From: Hyphomonadaceae bacterium
Lineage (GTDB): Bacteria; Pseudomonadota; Alphaproteobacteria; Caulobacterales; Maricaulaceae
DNA length: 57,781 nucleotides
Direction: 5' to 3'
Assembly (NCBI GenBank): GCA_013001295.1
Contig: JABDMW010000045.1
Span: 1 to 57,781, forward strand
The first letter of the stretch is position 1, and each line of letters opens with the position of its first letter. Below the pieces are notes generated by a model, which saw nothing but the letters and a program-made list of their open reading frames with translations, made no database searches and had not been told where the DNA came from. Positions 17,047-24,006 of the stretch are shown here, in pieces. A program made the translations under genes and the position numbers.

Positions 17047-18216
17047 ATGAGCACTGCCTATCCTACTTTGAATTTCGGTCACGGCGAAACCGCTGACATG
17101 ATCCGTGAAACCGTTGCCGCATTTGCTCGCGATGAAATCGCGCCCATCGCCGCCGAGATCGATAAAACCAATGAAATGCCGCGTCATCTCTGGAACCGCA
17201 TGGGTGAATTGGGCCTGCTGGGCATCACTGTCTCCGAAGAAGACGGTGGCACCGGCCTGGGGTACTTAGAACATACCATTGCCTGTGAAGAGATCAGCCG
17301 TGCCTCCGCTTCCGTCGGCCTGTCCTACGGCGCCCATTCCCAGCTCTGTGTCAACCAACTCCGTCGCTGGGGCAATGACGAACAAAAAGCCAAATACTTG
17401 CCCAAATTGATGAGCGGTGAACATATCGGTTCGCTGGCCATGTCAGAATCAGGATCCGGGTCTGATGTTGTCTCCATGAAGCTACGCGCCGAGAAAAAAG
17501 GTAATGGCTATGTGCTCAACGGCACCAAAATGTGGATCACCAATTCGCCAAGCGCCGACACGCTGGTTGTCTATGCCAAGACGGATGTGGACGCCGGCTC
17601 CAAAGGCATGAGTGCGTTTATTATCGAGCGTGGCATGAAAGGCTTTTCCGTCGGCAAAAAGCTCGACAAGCTTGGCATGCGCGGCTCTGATACGGCGGAA
17701 CTGATCTTTGACGAATGCGAGATTACAGGCGATCAATTGATGGGTAAGGAAGGCCAAGGTGCGGAGATCCTGATGTCCGGTCTCGACTATGAACGCGTGG
17801 TCTTGTCCGGCGTTTCCACCGGAATTATGCAAGCCTGCCTTGACGAAGTCCTGCCTTATATTCACGAGCGCAAACAATTTGGGAAATCCATAGGTCAGTT
17901 CCAACTGATGCAGGGCAAGCTGGCCGATATGTATGTGGCCCTGTCCACCGCCCGCGCCTATGTCTATGCCGTCGCGCAAGCCTGTGACCGTGGCGAGACC
18001 GCGCGCAAGGATGCGGCCGGCTGTATTCTGTATGCAGCGGAAAAAGCCACGCAAATGGCGCTTGATGCCATCCAGATGATGGGCGGCAATGGCTATATGA
18101 ATGAGAATGCCCCCGGGCGCCTATTGCGTGATGCCAAGCTGATGGAAATCGGTGCCGGCACATCGGAAATCCGCCGCTGGCTCATTGGCCGCGAACTGTT
18201 TGGCGAAACCGCCTAA
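17047..18216 (+). CDS. ivd: Isovaleryl-CoA dehydrogenase
   Basis: This FAD flavoenzyme oxidises isovaleryl-CoA to 3-methylcrotonyl-CoA, the substrate of the carboxylase encoded upstream, and passes electrons to ETF. The 389-residue acyl-CoA dehydrogenase shows [38 protein letters not shown], the IVD-type catalytic Glu in [12 protein letters not shown] (the unusual position shared by isovaleryl-CoA dehydrogenases), [21 protein letters not shown] and [16 protein letters not shown] site precedes ATG 17047. It is the last gene of the operon before the terminator at 18239. Genes for the hydratase and HMG-CoA lyase steps are not in the window. Confidence 0.93.
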   Translation: MSTAYPTLNFGHGETADMIRETVAAFARDEIAPIAAEIDKTNEMPRHLWNRMGELGLLGITVSEEDGGTGLGYLEHTIACEEISRASASVGLSYGAHSQLCVNQLRRWGNDEQKAKYLPKLMSGEHIGSLAMSESGSGSDVVSMKLRAEKKGNGYVLNGTKMWITNSPSADTLVVYAKTDVDAGSKGMSAFIIERGMKGFSVGKKLDKLGMRGSDTAELIFDECEITGDQLMGKEGQGAEILMSGLDYERVVLSGVSTGIMQACLDEVLPYIHERKQFGKSIGQFQLMQGKLADMYVALSTARAYVYAVAQACDRGETARKDAAGCILYAAEKATQMALDAIQMMGGNGYMNENAPGRLLRDAKLMEIGAGTSEIRRWLIGRELFGETA

Positions 18217-18238
18217 CGCTTTAATGTGAAATAAAAAA

Positions 18239-18270
18239 AGAGGTGCCTTCCCCCGAAAGCACCTCTCCTT
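18239..18270 (+). terminator. Rho-independent terminator of the leucine catabolic operon
   Basis: AGAGGTGC (18239-18246) pairs perfectly with GCACCTCT (18259-18266) around a 12-nt loop, followed by CCTTTTGC. It is preceded by an A-run and lies 22 bp after the ivd stop. The U-tract is short, so strength is uncertain. Confidence 0.7.
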
Positions 18271-18350
18271 TTGCTGAGCGCAATCCCCAAGAGGTCCCAT
18301 GCGCTCGAAGCAAACCGTTACGTCCGGGTCATCGGATATCGGTTGATAAT

Positions 18351-18465
18351 AGGTGAACCTCACAGCTACACGGGGCGCTTGGTAGGTGAGGTTCCTGCGT
18401 TTCAGACTTGCGTCGTTAACGTGAGATTGGTTTAGCTAATCCAACCTGAATGAATCCTAAACGAA
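18351..18465 (+). repeat. Copy 1 of an unidentified hairpin motif (candidate structured RNA)
   Basis: A 115-bp block shared with 20517-20630 in the same orientation. A perfect 9-bp stem, GAACCTCAC/GTGAGGTTC (18355-18363 with 18386-18394), holds an invariant core CTACACGGGGCGC and TGGTAG. A second conserved stretch, AACCTGAATG then TAAAC, follows at the 3' end. It lies between the ivd terminator and the aldo/keto reductase start at 18535. Together with that terminator it accounts for the 318-bp gene-free gap. I cannot name a known RNA family. Confidence 0.5.
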
Positions 18466-18534
18466 ATTTCAATGTTCACCTAACGCGCGAACTGCTAGGC
18501 TCATTGCGGCGCAAAAAAAGAAAATTCGACTATT

Positions 18535-19428
18535 ATGATCAATCGTCGCGACTTATTGGCAGGATGCATGGCGTTCTTGACCTTGCCCAATGCGGCTATG
18601 GCACGAGTTGGTCAAATTGATAAGAAAATTCCGTCGACTGGAGAAACCATTCCGGCCATCGGCATGGGCAGTTGGCTCACATTTGATGTCGGTGCCAATC
18701 AGGCGTTGCGCGCCCAACGGACACAGGTGTTAAAAACATTTTTTAACATGGGCGGCACATTGATCGACTCCTCGCCTATGTATGGTTCCTCCCAGTCGGT
18801 GATTGGGGACGGTTTGCAGGCTCTTCAAAAACGACCCGATCTATTTGCCGCCGACAAAGTCTGGACCCGGGACGAGACCGCTGGCCCAAAACAAATCAGC
18901 CAAACAACCCAGCGCTGGAAAATTGAAAAATTTAACCTGCTGCAGGTACACAACCTGGTCAATTGGCAAGCGCATTTGCAAACCCTGCTTGAAATGAAAA
19001 GCGAAGGGCAGCTTAAATATGTCGGCGTAACCAGCTATGCCGGTTTGCGATATGATGAGATTGAGCAGATCATGAAAACCGAGCCGATCGATTTTGTGCA
19101 AATCACCTATAATCTTGCAGACCGGGAGGTCGAAAACCGCATTCTACCATTGGCACAGGACAAAGGCATCGCTGTGATCGCCAATCGACCGTTTCGCCAG
19201 GGTGCATTGATCGATTATATGATGAAACGCAAGCTGCCGCCGCTCGCAGCCGAAATCGGTGCGCAGAATTGGGCGCAGCTGCTATTAAAATATATTATCT
19301 CGCACCCGGCGATAACAGTAGCCATCCCGGCGACCCGGCGCGTTGATCATATGCGCGAGAATATGGGGGCGTTGACGGGGCAACTGCCGGATCCGGCTCT
19401 ACGTATAAAAATCGCGGCGTTGATCTAG
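18535..19428 (+). CDS. Aldo/keto reductase with Tat signal
   Basis: A 297-residue aldo/keto reductase. The N-terminus MINRRDLLAGCMAFLTLPNAAMA is a twin-arginine signal, so the folded enzyme is probably exported to the periplasm. The AKR catalytic tetrad is complete: Asp78 and Tyr83 in LIDSSPMYG, Lys108 in ADKVW and His139 in LQVHN. VGVTSYAGLRYDEIEQI and IPATRRVDHMREN are further family marks. It converges on a Tat-signal SDR with a CTAG stop overlap, and both are flanked by copies of the same hairpin motif. Substrate unknown; NADPH use in the periplasm would need a cofactor bound before export. Confidence 0.85.
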   Translation: MINRRDLLAGCMAFLTLPNAAMARVGQIDKKIPSTGETIPAIGMGSWLTFDVGANQALRAQRTQVLKTFFNMGGTLIDSSPMYGSSQSVIGDGLQALQKRPDLFAADKVWTRDETAGPKQISQTTQRWKIEKFNLLQVHNLVNWQAHLQTLLEMKSEGQLKYVGVTSYAGLRYDEIEQIMKTEPIDFVQITYNLADREVENRILPLAQDKGIAVIANRPFRQGALIDYMMKRKLPPLAAEIGAQNWAQLLLKYIISHPAITVAIPATRRVDHMRENMGALTGQLPDPALRIKIAALI

Positions 19429-20432
19429 CCCGCGACACGCTTATGCCATTTTGCGTACGGGCCCTGGCTCAACACCGCTGATTGAATTTTAGCCATGGCA
19501 GCATTGGCGGTATCACTGGCCATAGTGTTCGGGTGCACCGGTTTACGCAGTGGTCGTTGCCCTGTCGGCATCGCCATAATCTCCGCAATAGCACGCGGAA
19601 TATCCATCGGATCCGTCGTTCCGCCGCCATTGAAGAAACCCTCCGCCATTTGCAGGTGGGCGCTATAATCTTCTTTTCGATCATCATCCAAACGCGCAAT
19701 GAGATCATTGTAATAAACGCGACCCTTGTCCCAGATCTTGGTCGGATATCCACCGGGCTGAATAATGGTGATATCGACTCCAAATGGGGCCAATTCATAG
19801 GCCATCGTCTCAAACATCGCTTCGACGGCAAATTTTGTCGCGCAATACATGCCGATATTGGGCAGCAATAACCGACCGAGTTGCGATGATACATTGAAAA
19901 TCTGCCCGCTTTTTGCATCCCGCATTTTCGGCAAGACGGCCCGGGCCATGCGCTGATATCCAAATAGATTTGTCTCAAATATCAATTGCGTTGCCTCAGT
20001 ATCATTGATCTCAATCGGACCTGCCAGGCCGATACCGGCATTGTTGATCAGGACATCGAGCGCCCCTCCGGCGATTTTCTCGGCCTTGGCCACGCCTCTT
20101 TTGACCTGTTTGTCGCTGATTACGTCTATTTCAATAACATGGAGATCAAGATTCTCTTCCTTTGCCAATGTTTTTAATTCAACAGCTTCGGGCCGTTTTC
20201 CGCGGTCCAATTTGCGCATACTGGCAATGACGGTCGCGCCGAGCCGCGCCAGATGGATCGCACTGAGCCGCCCAAATCCAGAGCTCGTCCCGGTAATCAA
20301 TACAGATTTACCAGAAAAATCGACCGTTACGTCTTCTGATGCAACTGCCGCGGTCCCGACACTAGCTGTCGCCAATAAAGATGCCCCAGCCAGCAAGGCA
20401 CGACGATTAAGTTTTAAATCATTAACATTCAT
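19425..20432 (-). CDS. Short-chain dehydrogenase/reductase with Tat signal
   Basis: A 335-residue SDR. The N-terminus has LNRRALLAGASLLATASVG, a Tat-type signal. It is followed by the Rossmann motif TGTSSGFGR, VLINNAGIG and the catalytic pair in MYCATKFAVEAM (YxxxK) with NVSSQ before it. ATG 20432 is chosen because the signal peptide begins there; the frame upstream runs through the hairpin motif. Export to the periplasm is predicted. It overlaps the convergent aldo/keto reductase by 4 bp, and the pair may act on related carbonyl substrates. That link is inference. Confidence 0.85.
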   Translation of the reverse strand: MNVNDLKLNRRALLAGASLLATASVGTAAVASEDVTVDFSGKSVLITGTSSGFGRLSAIHLARLGATVIASMRKLDRGKRPEAVELKTLAKEENLDLHVIEIDVISDKQVKRGVAKAEKIAGGALDVLINNAGIGLAGPIEINDTEATQLIFETNLFGYQRMARAVLPKMRDAKSGQIFNVSSQLGRLLLPNIGMYCATKFAVEAMFETMAYELAPFGVDITIIQPGGYPTKIWDKGRVYYNDLIARLDDDRKEDYSAHLQMAEGFFNGGGTTDPMDIPRAIAEIMAMPTGQRPLRKPVHPNTMASDTANAAMAKIQSAVLSQGPYAKWHKRVAG

Positions 20433-20516
20433 AATTACGCTCCGTTTTACCGGGATCAGCGTAACCCATTCTTCAGACTTGTCCAATTTCAGAATTGTAA
20501 TGTTGGGGGAGAGTGA

Positions 20517-20630
20517 AGGTGGACCCCACAACTACACGGGGCGCGTGGTAGAGCAGGGTCCGGGTTAAAGGCGTACGCCGCTAACCGAGCGTTACATAAA
20601 GAATTGAACCTGAATGCAATCTAAACAAAG
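20517..20630 (+). repeat. Copy 2 of the unidentified hairpin motif
   Basis: Same orientation as the copy at 18351-18465. The stem here is GGACCC/GGGTCC (20521-20526 with 20556-20561), different bases and register from copy 1, while the loop core CTACACGGGGCGC (20532-20544) and TGGTAG are identical. GGTTA/TAACC around GGCGTACGCC adds a second hairpin, and AACCTGAATG...TAAAC is conserved at the end. It lies between the SDR start (minus strand, 85 bp away) and the nitroreductase stop, so it is antisense to the SDR leader if read on the plus strand. Confidence 0.5.
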
Positions 20631-20693
20631 CGCGTGATGCTGGCCTTTTCACAGTAAAACGACATGTTCGGATCAGAAATCAGAAACCGATTT

Positions 20694-21323
20694 CTAATCT
20701 TGTGGCTCCCATTTGGAAATCAGCGCAGCCATATTGGGACGTGCGCGCTCACTCGGCTCTTGGGTAGCTGTTCCCATATATATAAACCCGGCCATTCTCT
20801 CGCTATCGGATAATCCCAATACCGACGCGATTTCTACGTCAAAGGCATACCATTCGGTCAGCCACTGGGCCGCAAATCCGCTCGCTCGTGCCGCTAAAAG
20901 CATATTGTGGCAAACAGCCCCTGCGGACAATTCCTGCTCCCACTTTGGTGTGCCGCGCGGGCAATTTTTTGGGCTGGACACAACGCCAACAATGACAGGC
21001 GCGCGCAAAAACCGTTCCCCTTCAAACTGGACACGGTCCTCCTCTAAATCGGGAAAATCCGTGTGAAATTTAGAGGCAAGATAGGTACCGAATGTGGCAC
21101 GCGCCGCGCCTTGAAACACGATAAATCGCCAAGGCGATAGTTTGCGGTGATCGGGAACCCGGGCAGCAATGCGTAAAATCAAATCCAACTGTTTCTGGTC
21201 GGGGCCAGGACCGGTCATGGCACGGGCCAAAGTTGAGCGACGGCGCGCCAGGAATGATAAGACCTCATCTGATCGGTGTGTCGCGCTTAAAATTTCACCC
21301 TTTTGCGGTGCGTCAAGTTTCAT
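20694..21323 (-). CDS. Nitroreductase-family protein
   Basis: A 209-residue FMN-dependent nitroreductase-fold protein (YdjA-like). Visible marks are RRRSTLARAMTGPGPDQKQLDLILRIAARVPDHRKLSPWRFIVF, with the FMN-phosphate-binding RRS near residue 28 and PDHRKLSPWRF near 57, and AGAVCHNMLLAARASGFAAQWLT. It probably reduces nitro- or quinone-like compounds with NAD(P)H; substrate unknown. Start ATG 21323. It is divergent from the RidA operon with a 65-bp gap. Confidence 0.88.
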   Translation of the reverse strand: MKLDAPQKGEILSATHRSDEVLSFLARRRSTLARAMTGPGPDQKQLDLILRIAARVPDHRKLSPWRFIVFQGAARATFGTYLASKFHTDFPDLEEDRVQFEGERFLRAPVIVGVVSSPKNCPRGTPKWEQELSAGAVCHNMLLAARASGFAAQWLTEWYAFDVEIASVLGLSDSERMAGFIYMGTATQEPSERARPNMAALISKWEPQD

Positions 21324-21388
21324 ATCATTCTCTAAAGTATTGTAGCCATGTTTTAAATCCTGTACCTGATTGTATAAAGGAGAATTTT

Positions 21389-21862
21389 ATGAATGCCATC
21401 GATCAACGGATAAAAGAATTGCAGTTAGACTTACCCGCACCTGTTTTACCCGTCGCCAATTACGTTCCTTACGTAATGTCCGGCGATTTGGTGTTTATTT
21501 CCGGTCAGGTCTCTGTCGCAGCCGATGGATCGGTCATCACAGGTCGGCTCGGAGAAGATTTAACCGTCGAACGGGGTCAGGAAGCCGCTCGCTTGTGCGC
21601 GCTCAATTTGATCGCTCAAATGAAAGCCGCTTGTGACGGAGACCTTACGCGGGTTATGCGGATTGTAAAAGTAGGTGGCTTCGTCAGTAGTGGAACCAAT
21701 GACAGCGATGTGGACATCCCGAAAATAATCAATGGATGTTCCGATTTGTTTGTCGACGTATTTGGCGACGCAGGTCGCCATGCCCGGTTCGCGGTCGGCT
21801 CACCATCACTGCCATTGAATTGCGCGGTGGAAATTGACGCGATTGTGGAAATCGAAAATTAA
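21389..21862 (+). CDS. RidA-family protein
   Basis: A 157-residue RidA/YjgF-like protein of the longer subgroup with LPAPVLPVANYVPYVMSGDLVFISGQVS at the start and RFAVGSPSLPLNCAVEIDAIVEIE at the end. Archetypal RidA deaminates reactive enamine/imine intermediates from PLP enzymes. The Arg that binds the carboxylate in RidA would fall near the C-terminal block; here the context is HARFAVGSPSLP, as in the group that may not have the classical activity. AAGGAG seven bases before ATG 21389 fixes the start. The next gene begins inside its 3' end. Confidence 0.88.
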   Translation: MNAIDQRIKELQLDLPAPVLPVANYVPYVMSGDLVFISGQVSVAADGSVITGRLGEDLTVERGQEAARLCALNLIAQMKAACDGDLTRVMRIVKVGGFVSSGTNDSDVDIPKIINGCSDLFVDVFGDAGRHARFAVGSPSLPLNCAVEIDAIVEIEN

Positions 21863-23021
21863 TCCAGCACCAAATTATACCGCGCGTACCCTTTCGCGTA
21901 TTTCTGAAGTCAAAAAGTCCGAATGGAACGGGCTGCAGGCGGACCGATCAAGCAAAGCTTATCACCCCTTTACTGACTGGGAATTCCTCAACGCATTGGA
22001 GGTTAGCGAATGTGCAACGGAAAACACCGGATGGGCGCCGTGCCACATTTGGATGACGGATGAAAATGAGCGGGCTTTAGGGGCGGCTCCGCTCTATGCG
22101 AAAACCCACTCCATGGGCGAATATATATTTGATCATGCCTGGGCAGATGCGTCCGAGCGGGCTGGGCTCGCTTATTACCCGAAACTGTTGTGCGCAATCC
22201 CGTTCACACCGGCAACCGGGCCGCGCCTTATTTACCAAGACCAACAATATGAACAGACCTTAGCATCGGTTATGCTCGGCGTTTGCGATAAATTTGAAAT
22301 GTCCGGTGTTCACATCAATTTCCTGGAGCGCCCCGTGCAGGACAGGTTAAGTGAATACGGCTTTCTGGCCCGAACCGATCGGCAATTTCATTTTATAAAC
22401 AAGGGCTACAAGAATTTTGATGAATTTCTCGCCGCGCTTAGCTCCCGCAAACGTAAGAAAATTCGCGCAGAGCGACGGCGGGCTACGGAGAGCGTTGAGA
22501 TCAAACGGCTGCGTGGCGAAGATATAAAATCAGAACATTGGGATGTATTCTTCCGGTTTTATATGGACACAGCCCAACGCAAATGGGGACGTCCCTATCT
22601 CAATCGAGACTTCTTTACGGCTGTCCACGACGGCATGCGCGACCAAACCCTGCTGGTGGTTGCCTATCAAGACGGGACCCCTATCGCCGGTGCGCTCAAT
22701 TTTATTGGTGGAAATACTTTATATGGACGCCATTGGGGTACGCTCCAACACATTCAGTTCTTACATTTCGAGTTATGTTATTATCAAGCGATTGAAGCTG
22801 GAATTGAATTGGGACTTGATCGCGTCGAAGCCGGCGCGCAGGGCGAACACAAGTTGGCGCGCGGCTATGAACCGGTCACGACGTATTCGTCTCACTATCT
22901 TGCGCATCCTGGATTGCAAAATGCTATCGGTGAATACTTGCAGCGCGAACGCAGGGCTATTGAACACAATGTGGATGTGCTATCCCAATATACACCGTTT
23001 AAAAAGGAGCCGAACTCATGA
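21834..23021 (+). CDS. DUF482/FemAB-like GNAT-fold protein
   Basis: A protein of about 390 residues of the DUF482 (PF04339) family, a double-GNAT-fold group related to FemAB peptidyltransferases. Recognisable parts are HPFTDWEFLNALEVSEC near residue 45, FDHAWADA near 95, FLAALSSRKRKKIRAERRRA near 200 and GAQGEHKLARGYEP near 345. Function is not established. No ATG is available near the start, so it must begin with TTG at 21834 or 21843, overlapping RidA by 20-29 bp, which points to translational coupling. The stop overlaps the HIT gene start (ATGA). Confidence 0.85.
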   Translation: MTRLWKSKINPAPNYTARTLSRISEVKKSEWNGLQADRSSKAYHPFTDWEFLNALEVSECATENTGWAPCHIWMTDENERALGAAPLYAKTHSMGEYIFDHAWADASERAGLAYYPKLLCAIPFTPATGPRLIYQDQQYEQTLASVMLGVCDKFEMSGVHINFLERPVQDRLSEYGFLARTDRQFHFINKGYKNFDEFLAALSSRKRKKIRAERRRATESVEIKRLRGEDIKSEHWDVFFRFYMDTAQRKWGRPYLNRDFFTAVHDGMRDQTLLVVAYQDGTPIAGALNFIGGNTLYGRHWGTLQHIQFLHFELCYYQAIEAGIELGLDRVEAGAQGEHKLARGYEPVTTYSSHYLAHPGLQNAIGEYLQRERRAIEHNVDVLSQYTPFKKEPNS

Positions 23022-23452
23022 GCCTGAATGGTCAATATGATGATGATAATATATTCGCAAAAATCATCCGCGGTGAGATGCCCTGCGTCAAAGTCTATGA
23101 GGATGAGCATACCCTCGCCTTCATGGATGTGTTTCCGCAAAGCGAAGGCCATACTTTGGTTATCCCCAAAAACGAGAAGGCCCGAAACCTCTTAGAGGTC
23201 GGGCCCAAGGCACTGGGCCGGTTGATCGGCACGGTTCAAAGGATTTCGCGCGCAGTCAACACGGCGCTGTCGCCAGACGGCATTGTCGTCACACAATTTA
23301 ATGGGGCCCCAGCCGGGCAAACCGTATTTCATCTGCATATGCATATCATTCCCCGTTATGAAGGCACAACCTTGGGCGGCCACGCAAGTGGCGAAATGGC
23401 TGATATGGATAAGCTTAATGTGTTGGCCGAAAAAATAAAAACTGCGCTCTAA
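23018..23452 (+). CDS. HIT-family (histidine triad) hydrolase
   Basis: A 144-residue HIT protein: NIFAKIIRGEMPCVKVYEDEHTLAFMDV at the start and the histidine triad in VFHLHMHIIPR near residue 108. These enzymes hydrolyse nucleoside phosphoramidates or related nucleotides in the cytosol. ATG 23018 overlaps the DUF482 stop by 4 bp. It is the last gene of the RidA-DUF482-HIT operon, and its TAA stop overlaps the stop of convergent dsrE-like gene. Confidence 0.92.
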   Translation: MSLNGQYDDDNIFAKIIRGEMPCVKVYEDEHTLAFMDVFPQSEGHTLVIPKNEKARNLLEVGPKALGRLIGTVQRISRAVNTALSPDGIVVTQFNGAPAGQTVFHLHMHIIPRYEGTTLGGHASGEMADMDKLNVLAEKIKTAL

Positions 23453-24006
23453 AACGGGTTAAGCGTGTAGCCTTTTTGCTGCAACAGTGCGTGAGCTGTC
23501 ATAGCGGACAATGACATTTGAACGCCGGGTAATAAGTCCTCATTGTTCAGGTCGTAATAGGTAGCAGACTGCCCACAAACGTAAATTTCCACACCATTAT
23601 TCAACAAAGTCTTCACCAATTCAGCATTGGCATTGTCTTTGATGTCTTCACTGTCCTGATGCCCATGATAATAGTCGTTCTTGGCAACATCGCGGGTTGC
23701 ACCACCATGGATGACAACAGCCAGCTTTATGTTCTTGAGCTTGACGCCAGCCTCGGCATGCATGTTGATAAAGCGGGCTGCGCTGGTCAGGGTCCGGTTC
23801 AATTCACCTGGATTCGCGGCTTTTGCCGTATCAAATGCGATTTTGAATTTGGAATAATTATGGACAGGCTGATCGACGTCGACCGGTGCGATCTTTCCGT
23901 AATTGGGAATAGTTTCCCCGGCAGTAAAATCATCTGGTCCAGCGAATGCCAATGTAGAAATGAGCATGCATAGCCCTGCTATGGCAAACGCGCGAACCGC
24001 CAACAT
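23449..24006 (-). CDS. Exported DsrE/F-like protein
   Basis: A 185-residue protein with a Sec signal (MLAVRAFAIAGLCMLISTLAFA) and a DsrE-like fold: KIAFDTAKAANPG, KLAVVIHGGATRDV and VEIYVCGQSATYY, whose Cys (~147) corresponds to the sulfur-carrying Cys of some family members. DsrE proteins in the cytosol handle sulfur transfer; the role of exported ones is unknown. Its ATG overlaps the clpA stop (TAATG), so it is translated with clpA. That an exported protein follows a cytosolic unfoldase gene is unexpected. Confidence 0.8.
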   Translation of the reverse strand: MLAVRAFAIAGLCMLISTLAFAGPDDFTAGETIPNYGKIAPVDVDQPVHNYSKFKIAFDTAKAANPGELNRTLTSAARFINMHAEAGVKLKNIKLAVVIHGGATRDVAKNDYYHGHQDSEDIKDNANAELVKTLLNNGVEIYVCGQSATYYDLNNEDLLPGVQMSLSAMTAHALLQQKGYTLNPF

